Positions 1-8,570 of a stretch of 21,050 nt of DNA are shown here, piece after piece. Below the pieces are notes generated by a model. The model saw only the letters and a list, made by a program, of their open reading frames with translations. It did not search any database and had not been told where the DNA came from. The position numbers were made by a program, and so were the translations under genes. This stretch comes from a virus: IMG/VR virus record IMGVR_UViG_3300028666_000603, positions 1 through 21,050 of that record. One strand, written 5' to 3'. The first letter of the stretch is position 1, and the number at the start of each line of letters is the position of its first letter.

Positions 1-1
1 T

Positions 2-790
2 CCTTCCATAACTAACACAGGCGTGCTTTCCATAGGCGGACTTACAGGCGCAGTCGCTACTTCATCCCTCGGGCTTGTCAGCTACGGCTACGCCTCATCT
101 ACCTACTACCTCGCTACCAACCCGAACGGCTACACGACGAACACTGGAACGGTCACCTCAATCACTCTCGGCTCTCCAAACTCTACGATGTCACTCAGCG
201 GTACGAACCCTATTACGACATCAGGAACCGTTAACTTCGACCTTAACTTGGCCCACTCCAATTCGTGGACTGCTAACCAATCTTTCACCTCTGCATCCTC
301 CTCATACCTCACTGTCGGAAACCTCATAGCGACGAGCACCATATCGCTTCCAAGCGGCTCGGTCACGAACGCCTTCCTTGCGAACTCGACCATCTCATCC
401 ATCGCTCTCGGCAACAACCTCGCCAACCTCACAGCGACCGATGGAACCTTGACCTTCTCCGGAACCTACAATGGCAGTACAGCCAGAACGATAGGGCTCA
501 ACCTTGGAAACACGAACGCATGGACGACTACAGGCACGACGACCTTCGCAGGCGGCCTCTCTGTCGGCGGCACAGTCTCAAGCTCGACCCTCACGGTGAA
601 TGGCACGACGATGCTCATAGGAACGACGACGGTTGGCACTTTGGCAGCCACCACGACATCAGCCTTCGCAGTCGGCCCATCGGGCAACACTTACTTCTAT
701 TCGTCCCTCGACAACTCCTACCATTATCCAATCTTCACCGCAGGCACGGCAGCTCCTACCTCATGGGCCACTTCCTCATCACCAAACTAA
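2..790 (+). CDS. Tail-fibre-like Ser/Thr-rich protein, C-terminal part (5' end outside window)
   Basis: The frame is open to the left edge, so this is the C-terminal 262 residues of a longer protein; the GTG at 23 is just an internal codon. The sequence is almost all Ser, Thr, Gly, Asn and Ala with very few charged residues. It repeats short beta-strand-like units of the type TGTVTSITLG and GTTTFAGGLSVGGTVSSSTL, as seen in long phage side-tail fibres and in surface proteins of Patescibacteria. No chaperone or peptidase domain is visible at the C-terminus, which ends in an aromatic-rich stretch (YFYSSLDNSYHYP). Its TAA stop overlaps by one base the ATG of the next gene (TAATG), so the two are probably translated together. 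A receptor-binding or host-adhesion role is inferred from composition and position upstream of tail genes. A host-type adhesin cannot be excluded. Confidence 0.65.
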   Translation, partial: PSITNTGVLSIGGLTGAVATSSLGLVSYGYASSTYYLATNPNGYTTNTGTVTSITLGSPNSTMSLSGTNPITTSGTVNFDLNLAHSNSWTANQSFTSASSSYLTVGNLIATSTISLPSGSVTNAFLANSTISSIALGNNLANLTATDGTLTFSGTYNGSTARTIGLNLGNTNAWTTTGTTTFAGGLSVGGTVSSSTLTVNGTTMLIGTTTVGTLAATTTSAFAVGPSGNTYFYSSLDNSYHYPIFTAGTAAPTSWATSSSPN

Positions 791-1566
791 TGAAAAAATA
801 CCTCGCCTCAACTATCATAGCTCTCTCGCTCCTTGTGCCCTGCTTTGCACAGGCTGACATCACGACTGGATTGCAAGGCTGGTGGAAATTCGATGAAGGC
901 AGCGGCACTATCTCTAACGATTCATCGGGAAACGGACACACAGGAACGAACATCGGAACCTCTACCTACCTCACAGGGAAAATCGGCCCGTATGCCATAA
1001 ACTTCAATGGAACCTCACAAACGGTCGCTACGACGTTCCAGACAAGCTACAACGATTTCAGCGCCTGCGCATGGTACAACGCTCAAGGAACGCAAGGCCA
1101 CACGAACGTCCGCATCTTTGATACCAATTACCAATTGGGATATTGGGTGGGCAGCAACGGGGCAAACACATGGGGCGGCGGCGTCTTGAAGTCATCTGCT
1201 CCGTACGGAATATTCGTCACTCTTTCCGACGGTTCTTGGCACCACATTTGCGAAGTGAGGGCCGGGACGCTAGAGACGATATACGGCGATGGCGGAGCGG
1301 TCAAGGCGACGAGCACCGTTTCAGCCAGCCAAATCGGTACCTACCAATTGGGCATCGGCTGCGAGAGCCAGAACGTCTCTTGCGTCAGCTACTTCAAAGG
1401 CTACCTAGACGACGCGAGGATATACAATCGTGCGCTATCGGCAGCGGATGTATCCGAACTCTACGCCTACACGGGCCTCACAAGTGGCAACGTGTGGATG
1501 GCCTTTCAAGTGCTCAAAACATCCTTCTTCCGGGTGTTGAAAGGGTCAGTATTAAAAATCCAATAA
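790..1566 (+). CDS. LamG/concanavalin-like lectin protein with signal peptide
   Basis: The protein has 258 residues. I chose the ATG at 790 because it follows the previous stop by a one-base overlap and gives a textbook signal peptide: MKK, a hydrophobic core around residues 5-17, then a likely signal peptidase I site after AQA. The mature part starts with GLQGWWKFDEGSG and runs to GYLDDARIYNRALSAADV. These are the first and last hallmark strands of the LamG/concanavalin-like jelly roll, with DSSGNGHTGT between them. Such domains bind glycans. The last 30 residues are hydrophobic and basic and fall outside the domain. A Sec signal peptide is unusual in a virion protein. The product may be exported by the infected host, or the gene may be a host-derived cargo gene. 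The fold is fairly sure; the role is inference. Confidence 0.72.
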   Translation: MKKYLASTIIALSLLVPCFAQADITTGLQGWWKFDEGSGTISNDSSGNGHTGTNIGTSTYLTGKIGPYAINFNGTSQTVATTFQTSYNDFSACAWYNAQGTQGHTNVRIFDTNYQLGYWVGSNGANTWGGGVLKSSAPYGIFVTLSDGSWHHICEVRAGTLETIYGDGGAVKATSTVSASQIGTYQLGIGCESQNVSCVSYFKGYLDDARIYNRALSAADVSELYAYTGLTSGNVWMAFQVLKTSFFRVLKGSVLKIQ

Positions 1567-1574
1567 ACAAAACC

Positions 1575-1949
1575 ATGTCAATCGTAGACACAACAATAAC
1601 CAACACAGCGACACCTGCACAGGCCGCGCACGACAGGATTATCGAGATTAACACCGCGCTCTACCAGACCTGCGTATCGAGCCTAGCCGAGATAGTGACC
1701 ATCTTAGGAGGTGGAGACGGATATGCTCCGCAAGACGTCCTTGACACCTTTGGCACGGACGCTGCATCGCTCTACAAAGACGCCTACCTCCTCATCCAGC
1801 TCATCCTTTCGAGCAACCCGTCATACGTTCCGCCGCCTTCCATGTTCGCCTATACCATAAACGATGATGGAACGGTGACGGTAACTCCGCCTGTAGAAGT
1901 GCAACCAGATCCAGTGCAATCCGACCCAGTCGACCAAACACAATCATGA
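1575..1949 (+). CDS. Hypothetical protein, helical N-terminus and acidic Pro-rich tail
   Basis: The 124-residue protein starts at the ATG at 1575, behind an A-rich leader (aataaacaaaacc) with no Shine-Dalgarno site. Residues 1-80 look mainly alpha-helical and mildly hydrophobic. The C-terminus (VTVTPPVEVQPDPVQSDPVDQ) is acidic and proline-rich and probably disordered. The stop overlaps the ATG of the next gene as ATGA, which points to translational coupling. I do not recognise a family. Position between fibre genes and adaptor gene suggests a small structural or assembly protein, but nothing in the sequence proves it. Confidence 0.6.
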   Translation: MSIVDTTITNTATPAQAAHDRIIEINTALYQTCVSSLAEIVTILGGGDGYAPQDVLDTFGTDAASLYKDAYLLIQLILSSNPSYVPPPSMFAYTINDDGTVTVTPPVEVQPDPVQSDPVDQTQS

Positions 1950-2140
1950 ACACAGGCGCGCTCATACTTTTGATAATCTCCGCCATCTTTGCCATCGACG
2001 CTCTCGTGGATTTGAAATTCGGCTCCAATTCCACCATAAGCGGCTGGATGCATAAGTGGCTGTGGAACTCATGGAAAGCATGGGCGGTGTACTTCATGGG
2101 ATTTATTTTATTAACGGTTCACTTCATATTTTTCAAATGA
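1946..2140 (+). CDS. Small two-helix membrane protein
   Basis: The 64-residue protein begins in an ATGA overlap with the previous gene and ends in another ATGA overlap with the next one. It has two hydrophobic segments: residues 4-20 (GALILLIISAIFAIDAL) and residues 46-63 (AWAVYFMGFILLTVHFIF). A Trp-rich loop (HKWLWNSWKAW) joins them. The size and layout fit a holin or another small phage membrane protein. A second holin candidate lies beside the endolysin at 16098, so the role here is open. Confidence 0.6.
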   Translation: MNTGALILLIISAIFAIDALVDLKFGSNSTISGWMHKWLWNSWKAWAVYFMGFILLTVHFIFFK

Positions 2141-2280
2141 ACAAAGAAGAGCTAAAAGAAATAATGAAAGAGGTGCTGTTTGATAGCCATTCTGCTACAG
2201 ATACAGGCACTGCCAGCGAGGATGGTAGCTGTCGATACCATCGCACCTGGAGATACAACGATAATCAATTAATAGTATAA
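2137..2280 (+). CDS. Small hypothetical protein, 47 residues
   Basis: The ATG at 2137 overlaps the stop of the membrane protein gene as ATGA, which is the main support for this start. The N-terminus (MNKEELKEIMKEVLFD) is an amphipathic helix. The rest (SHSATDTGTASEDG, then a basic, aromatic stretch) has no recognised fold. The second half reads more like ordinary protein in another frame: from 2220 that frame gives MVAVDTIAPGDTTIIN and a stop. A frameshift, programmed or mutational, may therefore join the two parts. No family recognised. Confidence 0.4.
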   Translation: MNKEELKEIMKEVLFDSHSATDTGTASEDGSCRYHRTWRYNDNQLIV

Positions 2281-2290
2281 ATATAACAAT

Positions 2291-3754
2291 ATGTCATCAA
2301 TACTTTACGAAATACCAAGCGGAACGATAGACGGAGTCAATAAAGTCTTCACTGTTCTGAATTCTCCTAGTTTCATCACTTTGAATGGCCCTGTACAAGC
2401 TCCAGGAGGCGTTGATTACACGTTGAATGTATATACGATCACGTTTAACACAGCGCCTCCGGTCTCTTCAGTCTTGCTCTCATTCTATCTGTATCAATCT
2501 TCCAATCCTATATTACAGGTGCCTTCGACTGCGGGCTATTTTGTGACGATCGCGCAATTGAAGAATGATATCGAACGCATGATGAAAGGCACGTCCATCA
2601 AAGAAGTCGGAGACTTTTACGGCACTGCTGCCGGCGCAGCGAATAGGATGCTGGCGCGCATCGATACCGAAGAGACGAGAAGGACTGCAACCGCTCTCAC
2701 TCCGTTCTATGACAACGTGCAGGACTACGCGCTGCCAAGCGACTATAAGCGCATGATCGATATACGTCCGCAGGCGAATCGATATAATATGCCCGGACGG
2801 TCTAATTTTAGCGAGACTGCTGCAAAGCAATTCAATATGAATTTGGATGCGAATTCATTCTCGATCCGATGGAATAACATGATCCGCACCCTTAGAGCTC
2901 AACAGCTTCCTATCGGCAATGTATTGCAGATGGATTCATTTGATGGAGCCAATTCAAACGGCTTATGGATTGGTGAAGGCGATGCGTCGGGCCTCTATCA
3001 GGAGACATTGAACTTTGTCGAAGGCAACGGATCTCTCGGTTTCAATCTTTCAGGATATAGCGGGGCGGCTGATATCGTGAATACGACGGCTTCCGTCACT
3101 GACATGTCTGCCCTCAGAAAGAACGATGCATCGATATATAGCATTTATATCCCTATCGGCTATAGCTCCCGTTTTAACAGCCTCACTCTCCGTCGTGGCT
3201 CTGATGCGAACAATTATCTTGAAGCGACGACGATTTCAAAGATCGACGGCACCATATTTAACGACGGTTGGAACTTGGTCAAATTCGACTGGATCAGCGC
3301 GCGCGTCAATGGAACGCCTAACGATACGAAGAATACATATCGAAGGCTTGGATTCCAGTATACGATTGGCACCGCGATCAATGGCGTTCTCGTGGATAAT
3401 TGGACCGATGCTCTCGGAAATCTTTATGAGCTCGAGTACTATTCGAACTATCTTTTCGTGACTCAAACGGGCCAATGGGAATCTATCCCAACATCCGATA
3501 CCGATCTCGTTTGTGTCAGTCAGTCATCGTATGAGATATTGAAAGTCGAGATGATGGTCGATATCACCAAAGAGATCCGTACCGGTGCCGTTCAACAGAC
3601 TGAAGTAACGGATTGGCGCTTGATGCTGAATGGGCAGCCGCAGTCGCGTTACGTCAAGGATCCTCCGTATCATGGATTATATGCTGATTACCTTCGTATG
3701 TATCCTGCAAGCGCTATTCCGACGATCACTCGGACATATGCATTTGATTGTTAA
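2291..3754 (+). CDS. Podovirus head-to-tail adaptor-like protein with fibre-type N-terminus and jelly-roll insert
   Basis: The 487-residue protein starts after an A/T-rich leader without a Shine-Dalgarno site. Residues 1-75 (IPSGTIDGVNKVFTVLNSP, then APGGVDYTLNVYTITFNTAPP) match a small beta domain found at the start of many phage fibre and tail proteins. Residues about 85-170 look like a podovirus adaptor or connector: a helical run with RMMKGTSIKEVGDFYGTA and RMLARIDTEETRRTA, then FYDNVQDYALPSDYKRM with the typical YxLPxD. Residues about 220-390 look like an inserted beta-sandwich that may bind carbohydrate. The remainder probably completes the adaptor. In podoviruses this protein sits under the portal and carries the nozzle, and a nozzle-like gene follows seven bases downstream. 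Adaptor identity is by motif memory, not alignment. Confidence 0.58.
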   Translation: MSSILYEIPSGTIDGVNKVFTVLNSPSFITLNGPVQAPGGVDYTLNVYTITFNTAPPVSSVLLSFYLYQSSNPILQVPSTAGYFVTIAQLKNDIERMMKGTSIKEVGDFYGTAAGAANRMLARIDTEETRRTATALTPFYDNVQDYALPSDYKRMIDIRPQANRYNMPGRSNFSETAAKQFNMNLDANSFSIRWNNMIRTLRAQQLPIGNVLQMDSFDGANSNGLWIGEGDASGLYQETLNFVEGNGSLGFNLSGYSGAADIVNTTASVTDMSALRKNDASIYSIYIPIGYSSRFNSLTLRRGSDANNYLEATTISKIDGTIFNDGWNLVKFDWISARVNGTPNDTKNTYRRLGFQYTIGTAINGVLVDNWTDALGNLYELEYYSNYLFVTQTGQWESIPTSDTDLVCVSQSSYEILKVEMMVDITKEIRTGAVQQTEVTDWRLMLNGQPQSRYVKDPPYHGLYADYLRMYPASAIPTITRTYAFDC

Positions 3755-3760
3755 AAAATT

Positions 3761-5869
3761 ATGGCAACACAAAAATACAACGTACAGATGCAGGAAGACA
3801 GCTTTGCAGTGACGCAAGGCTTTCAATCATATGTCTCGAAGCCAGAGATCACCGCGCTTTCTCCTAACTATCTTGTGAAGGGTTCAAAGAACGTTTTGAT
3901 CGACTATGCCGCGCGCGTCATATCGAGGAACGGATATAAGCTCTATAATCAAGCCAACACTGGTTCAGGTGCCATCAAAGGATCATATGACTGGAACACA
4001 TCCACGGGAAAGTTTTTCAATCTCCGTTCATACGACAAGAATCTTGAATTCGACTGGAATGGAACATATAACAATCTTGTTTCAAACCTCACTAATCCAT
4101 ATCTTGAATTTTGTCAGGTTAATGACTCTACCGAGCAGACGGATGTCATGTTATTCGTTCAGGGCGATCAAAACTATTACCGATGGTCTGGTGGGGTGAG
4201 TAAGGTTTGGAAATCTACGTCAACAACTCTCACTAAACAGGGCGTCCTTACTGCTGTAACGACCATCGCTTTCGTTGCGGGAACCGCTGGTACTGTTGCT
4301 CCAACCATCACTGATTCTGCAAATAACTTTCTAAACGCTGGCTTTGCCGCTGGGGATACACTTTATGTGACTGGTTCAACTGCAAATAGCTTTCAATTTA
4401 CGATCGGCTCAGTGACTGCTGGTACGATCACGCTCGTTATGAGCAATGTTTTGACAAGCGAGGCTGCCGGTCAAACGATTACTATCCATAACGGAGAACC
4501 GACATGGAAGGCTTCTCGTTTCTTCGCTTCTGTCACTGGTCGTGCAATCATGTACAAAGGTATTGCCTATACCTATACAGGAGGTGAGACGACGGACACA
4601 TTGACTGGTTTGACAGCATTCCCGACTGTTGCGGTAGGCGATGCAGTATGGCAACAGGTTGTAAAGACTGCTCTGCCATCTGCCATTCTTTCTGCTTATC
4701 CAAACTTTGCCCCTGATTTGATCAATTGTCAGCTGAATCAAATCATTTTAGCCAGTACAAAGAGTTCCGTTATTTGCGGCTCATCAGCTACTGATTATAC
4801 CAATTATACCCTAACCTCCCCGCGCGCGCCTGCTGATCCTTTTCAAGCTGTCCTTACATCAGGCCCGGCAAAGTGTATCATTCCTATCGATACGATGAAG
4901 AACGTCTTCAATATACAAAGCAGCTTTGTCATCGGTTCTGGCAATAGCGTTTTTGATAGCATGGATTTCCATATGGATTCGACGAATGCTTATGAGCTTG
5001 TTCGAATGGTTATGTATCGCGTGTCGCAAAGCTCCGGCATCGCGTCAAAGAGCGCGTATTGCTCGGTCAAGGAAGCTACCGCTTATATCTCAAAAGAACC
5101 GGCATTGGACACGCTTGGTAATGTTGAAGCACCTGATGGAAAAAAGAATACACCTCTTTCCGATCTTATCAAGAATGATTTTGACGGATATGATTTCACC
5201 GGTTCGCATATTGTTTACTGGAAGCGCGCGATATACATATCGGTGCCGACGGCAGGAATAGTGTTGATATATGACTTGCAACGTTCGCTTTGGCAACCGC
5301 CTCAAACAATCCCTGTAGGTCGTTTTTCAATCATCAATGGATGGCTCTACGGACACTCATCGATCACCAATGAAACGTATCAGTTGTTCGTCGGAACGAC
5401 TGACAATGGCAATTTCATACCGCAGGCAGTACGTTTTGCATACAACAATGGAGGACGGAGGGATAGGATAAAAAGCATGACTGGATATTGGAGCGATGGT
5501 TACATCACTCCGAACGGCATTCTCAATATGAACATGAATTTTGGCTTTGATGGCATCTCCGGCAAGAAGACAATGACCATTTCAGGGGGCGATAAAACCA
5601 TTATAAATCCCGTAGATGGCTCGCCATTGGGCGATGCGCCGCTCGGCGAGAATCCGCTCGGCGGCTCGCCTTTTGATCCCATTAGCGGGCTTCCAGGGGC
5701 GGGAGTGCCATTGGTAAGGTTCTGGCAAGACGATAGCATGAAGAGCGTTGATTTTGTCGAGCATTTCGTAGAATACACCATGAATACGTTGGGCGGTCAA
5801 TTCGCTCTTGTAGCGCATGGATCGAATATGTTCGACGCCCAGACTGCGCCGATATCGCATAAGAAGTAG
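3761..5869 (+). CDS. Tail nozzle / stabilisation-like protein (podovirus tail tubular B type)
   Basis: The 702-residue protein starts seven bases after the adaptor-like gene with the leader ttaaaaaatt and no Shine-Dalgarno site. The N-terminus (SPNYLVKGSKNVLIDYAARVISRNGY) is the opening of podovirus nozzle or stabilisation proteins: a list of residues that anchor to the adaptor, then repeated strands (YDWNTSTGKFFNL, YNNLVSNLTNPYLEF, DVMLFVQGDQNYYRW) of a beta propeller. Residues about 160-250 interrupt the propeller with an extra beta domain (NNFLNAGFAAGDTLYVTGS) that looks inserted. The propeller resumes at NCQLNQIILAS and ends near YGHSSITNETYQLFVG. Residues about 620-645 hold the repeat PLGDAPLGENPLGGSP, a motif common near the end of phage tail proteins. 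It should form the distal tube of a short tail. Family is likely; exact subfamily is not resolved. Confidence 0.65.
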   Translation: MATQKYNVQMQEDSFAVTQGFQSYVSKPEITALSPNYLVKGSKNVLIDYAARVISRNGYKLYNQANTGSGAIKGSYDWNTSTGKFFNLRSYDKNLEFDWNGTYNNLVSNLTNPYLEFCQVNDSTEQTDVMLFVQGDQNYYRWSGGVSKVWKSTSTTLTKQGVLTAVTTIAFVAGTAGTVAPTITDSANNFLNAGFAAGDTLYVTGSTANSFQFTIGSVTAGTITLVMSNVLTSEAAGQTITIHNGEPTWKASRFFASVTGRAIMYKGIAYTYTGGETTDTLTGLTAFPTVAVGDAVWQQVVKTALPSAILSAYPNFAPDLINCQLNQIILASTKSSVICGSSATDYTNYTLTSPRAPADPFQAVLTSGPAKCIIPIDTMKNVFNIQSSFVIGSGNSVFDSMDFHMDSTNAYELVRMVMYRVSQSSGIASKSAYCSVKEATAYISKEPALDTLGNVEAPDGKKNTPLSDLIKNDFDGYDFTGSHIVYWKRAIYISVPTAGIVLIYDLQRSLWQPPQTIPVGRFSIINGWLYGHSSITNETYQLFVGTTDNGNFIPQAVRFAYNNGGRRDRIKSMTGYWSDGYITPNGILNMNMNFGFDGISGKKTMTISGGDKTIINPVDGSPLGDAPLGENPLGGSPFDPISGLPGAGVPLVRFWQDDSMKSVDFVEHFVEYTMNTLGGQFALVAHGSNMFDAQTAPISHKK

Positions 5870-5901
5870 TTATGCACATTTAATAAATTAAAAAAGTATT
5901 G

Positions 5902-5907
5902 TATAAT
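5902..5907 (+). promoter_or_regulatory. Possible -10 box (TATAAT) before the collar-domain fibre gene
   Basis: A perfect TATAAT lies 12 bases before the ATG at 5919, in an A/T-rich spacer. The matching -35 region (TTTAAT at 5879-5884, spacer 17) is weak. If used, the transcript would begin about five bases before the start codon. In such A/T-rich DNA the match could be chance. Confidence 0.33.
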
Positions 5908-5918
5908 AAAAAATAACC

Positions 5919-7079
5919 ATGAGCTTAAAATATGTTCAAACTCCCGCAATCGCTCTCTATACCGGCATCGGAATCTCCGACACCTCTTGCAGAGTTACTC
6001 CTTATCCAACAGATCTTGATGGAAACAAACTAGTATTTTCTGACTTCGGAGATGTGGCAGTGTTTACAATCGATCCAAAGATTTCCGGTTATGAAGAGAT
6101 AGTCAGCTTCACTGGCATCACTGATAATGGCGACGGCACTGCAACCTTGACAGGCCTCACCCGCAACCTCATGGGAAAGTCCCCATACACAGCTTCCGCA
6201 TCTGGTGGAAAGACTCATGGCTCCTCCGCGGTAGTTGTCTTCTCGGATAATCCGCAGGTCTACAATGGCATCGTGGCATTCTTTACGGGGGCGATTATAG
6301 CAGGTGGCATACCGGCTACGACAACTGTTCTGGGGATTTCTAAACTATCGGTTGCACCGGTTTCTGCACCCTCCCCTATCGCTGTCGGAGATAATGACCC
6401 TCGTCTAGTGGCGGCAACTTTGGCAACTACTGTCGGTAATCTTCTTTTCCCTATTGGTTCTATTTATACGGCTACTGTTTCGACCAATCCAAACACGCTT
6501 CTGGGTTTTGGCACTTGGTCAGCCTATGGTGCAGGTCGTGTAATGATTGGTGCTGGCACTGGAACAAAAGTAGCAACATTTGCATCTCGTTCTTCAAACG
6601 TAATTACAGTCACGGGACTGACAAACGCTGCAAACAACGAATTTCAGACTGGTCAGGCGGTAGTATATTCAGCTCCAAGTGGTGCAATGACAGGACTGAC
6701 TTCAACCAATACATATTATGTCATTCGTACGGGAAATCTTACATTCTCACTTGCTTCATCTTTGGCTAACGCACAAAACGGTACAGCAATCTCACTTTCA
6801 TCTGACGGAACAGGTACACAAACATTTACCTTAACTCTTACTGCACGAACAGCTGGAGATACTGGTGGTGAAGAAAATCACGCAATGAGTGCTACAGAAT
6901 TGTTGGCACATGCACATACTTCACCAGCAAACAATTCGGGTGGATCCTCATCTGGTACTGTTGTACAGGGTTCGTCAGTAAATAATAGTGCGGCAACAAC
7001 CAACTCAACTGGTGGCAATGCCGCAATGAATACAATGCAACCATTTATCACGGTCTATATGTGGAATCGTACCGCTTAA
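5919..7079 (+). CDS. Tail-collar-domain fibre protein
   Basis: The 386-residue protein begins behind aaaaaataacc without a Shine-Dalgarno site. Residues about 170-205 (FPIGSIYTATVSTNPNTLLG, then FGTWSAYGAGRVMIGAG) are the signature of the phage tail-collar domain. The C-terminus (NTMQPFITVYMWNRTA) is the matching end of that domain, preceded by HAHTSP and Gly/Ser/Asn-rich linkers. Between these, residues about 225-305 (SNVITVTGLTNAANNEFQTG, LTSTNTYYVIRTG) form an extra beta domain of a type inserted into many phage fibres. The N-terminal 120 residues (DGDVAVFTIDP-like strands, GDGTATLTGLTRNLMG) are a separate beta module that probably anchors the fibre to the tail. The role is host recognition at the tail tip. 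Confidence 0.8.
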   Translation: MSLKYVQTPAIALYTGIGISDTSCRVTPYPTDLDGNKLVFSDFGDVAVFTIDPKISGYEEIVSFTGITDNGDGTATLTGLTRNLMGKSPYTASASGGKTHGSSAVVVFSDNPQVYNGIVAFFTGAIIAGGIPATTTVLGISKLSVAPVSAPSPIAVGDNDPRLVAATLATTVGNLLFPIGSIYTATVSTNPNTLLGFGTWSAYGAGRVMIGAGTGTKVATFASRSSNVITVTGLTNAANNEFQTGQAVVYSAPSGAMTGLTSTNTYYVIRTGNLTFSLASSLANAQNGTAISLSSDGTGTQTFTLTLTARTAGDTGGEENHAMSATELLAHAHTSPANNSGGSSSGTVVQGSSVNNSAATTNSTGGNAAMNTMQPFITVYMWNRTA

Positions 7080-7117
7080 CATCTTTCCCAGAGAAATATC
7101 ATTAAATAAATAAAACC

Positions 7118-8563
7118 ATGAGCACATCAGCACCAGCAGCAGCACCAGTCGCCCAAGCTTCCTACTCAGGAGGTCAGGCTCTTCCTGCAGTCGGATCGGC
7201 TGCATATACAGCGGCGCAAGGAATGGCGGCAGCCGCTGCTGCACCTGCTTCCCCTCTCATAACCACTTCCAGCGCGTCTCGAACCAATACCGCGAACAAC
7301 GTCAGCACGTTGAATACGGCGACGAGCAATCTTTCATCAGGACAATTGACGAAGAATGGCGTCATAGCCACTCCAAGCTCCACTGCTACGGCTCAAAACA
7401 TCGCAGATGCCAAAGCAGCCGGATGGGTACCGGTTACTACAACAACGCCTATTGCAGGAGGTGCAGCATCGCCGGCAGGCGGCTCGAGCACCTCAATAAA
7501 CGGTTCAGGGAGCGGTGCATCGCCTGCGGGAGGTTCGAGCACCTCGATAGTCGATTCCAATGGCAACACCATCGATACGACAGGCATGGATCCTGGGCTT
7601 GTTAAATCGTATACGGACACTATGACTGAACTCGATAGTCAGATCACTTCCGCAAAAGCCACTCTTGCTTCAGCTTCCGCAACATTAGCCAATGATCCTG
7701 CCGCCTCTGCTGCAGTGGCCAATATTCAAGATAGCTATGAACAACAGATAGAGCTTCAGAAAAAGAAGAATGCACAAATGCTCGGCCGCAGTTCGATGGC
7801 CGTTGCGGCCTTTGGCGGCCTCGGCCAGATGTCTTCCGATTTTCTTACGACAGAGCAGCAAAATGCTTCTGACAATATCGCAACCATAACTACCAAAGAA
7901 ACGAGCGCGGTTCTTGCCGCCCAGCAAGCCTATCAAAAGGGTGACCTTGCCGCTTTCAATACCGCTTCCGACAATCTTACAAAACTGACCCAGGATAAAC
8001 TATCGGCCATTGACAAGCTTATGACTGCTTCAGCCGCGGCTGTAAAGGATTTGCAAGCCCAGCAGAAGATCGATGCAGCCAATACCAAAGCCCAGCAAGC
8101 CTCCGACATCAAGCTCTCCACCTCTGTGGCCAATTCTATCGCACAGACGATCAAGGAAGAGGGACTAAAAGACCCGGCGACTATAAAGGCTTACATCGAT
8201 GGCGTGGCACAAGCTCAGGGTATCACTGATCCAACGATACTTGAATCGGCGGTTACAACCGCTCAAGGCACCTTGGCAAAAACTGCAAGTTCCATTGCAA
8301 ACACAAATAGCGAAATTAATGCAAGGAATAATCCAAAGCCAAAGACTCCGGCAAAACCAACTGGTACTGCCGATTACTCCAAATTCACCGTAAAGCCCTC
8401 TACGGCCGAGATAACCAAGGTCAATGCCTATCTCCAGTCGATTGGAGCGAATCAAGCGGGCATCGATGCCGCCAACGCCGACGAGACGACATTTTATAAA
8501 GTGTTGAATGCGGTGCCGAAGACTGGTACAGCATCGAGTACGGCGTCGACATACGCGGCATAA
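7118..8563 (+). CDS. Ala/Ser-rich helical virion protein, probable internal or ejected protein
   Basis: The 481-residue protein starts at the ATG after attaaataaataaaacc. Residues 1-100 are low-complexity Ala/Ser/Thr (SAPAAAPVAQASYSGGQALP). Residues about 112-150 carry a duplicated unit (ASPAGGSSTSI, twice) that is also visible as a DNA repeat. Residues about 160-395 are long Ala/Gln/Lys-rich helices, with SYEQQIELQKKKNAQML and QDKLSAIDKLMTASAAAVKD looking coiled-coil. The C-terminal 60 residues (YSKFTVKPSTAEITKVNAYL) form a small separate region. The composition and position directly before the giant polyvalent gene fit a protein packed inside the head or ejected with the DNA. No enzyme motif is seen and I do not recognise a named family. 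Confidence 0.6.
   Translation: MSTSAPAAAPVAQASYSGGQALPAVGSAAYTAAQGMAAAAAAPASPLITTSSASRTNTANNVSTLNTATSNLSSGQLTKNGVIATPSSTATAQNIADAKAAGWVPVTTTTPIAGGAASPAGGSSTSINGSGSGASPAGGSSTSIVDSNGNTIDTTGMDPGLVKSYTDTMTELDSQITSAKATLASASATLANDPAASAAVANIQDSYEQQIELQKKKNAQMLGRSSMAVAAFGGLGQMSSDFLTTEQQNASDNIATITTKETSAVLAAQQAYQKGDLAAFNTASDNLTKLTQDKLSAIDKLMTASAAAVKDLQAQQKIDAANTKAQQASDIKLSTSVANSIAQTIKEEGLKDPATIKAYIDGVAQAQGITDPTILESAVTTAQGTLAKTASSIANTNSEINARNNPKPKTPAKPTGTADYSKFTVKPSTAEITKVNAYLQSIGANQAGIDAANADETTFYKVLNAVPKTGTASSTASTYAA
7456..7551 (+). repeat. Direct repeat inside the Ala/Ser-rich virion gene
   Basis: Two in-frame copies encode ASPAGGSSTSI. One begins near 7464 and the other near 7518; both contain ggcgagcacctc-like sequence (ggctcgagcacctcaata and ggttcgagcacctcgata). 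The copies differ mainly at third codon positions, so the repeat is old enough to have drifted but the peptide is kept. Confidence 0.6.
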
Positions 8564-8570
8564 AAACAAT

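Noticed and set aside
520-789. A longer start for the LamG protein, adding 90 residues
   Set aside because: The extra part is His/Arg-rich, overlaps the fibre gene in another frame and would bury the signal peptide that begins at 790.
5500-5879. Three overlapping minus-strand frames of 65-93 codons
   Set aside because: All are antisense to the nozzle-like gene in a Pro/Gly-repeat region that opens frames by chance.
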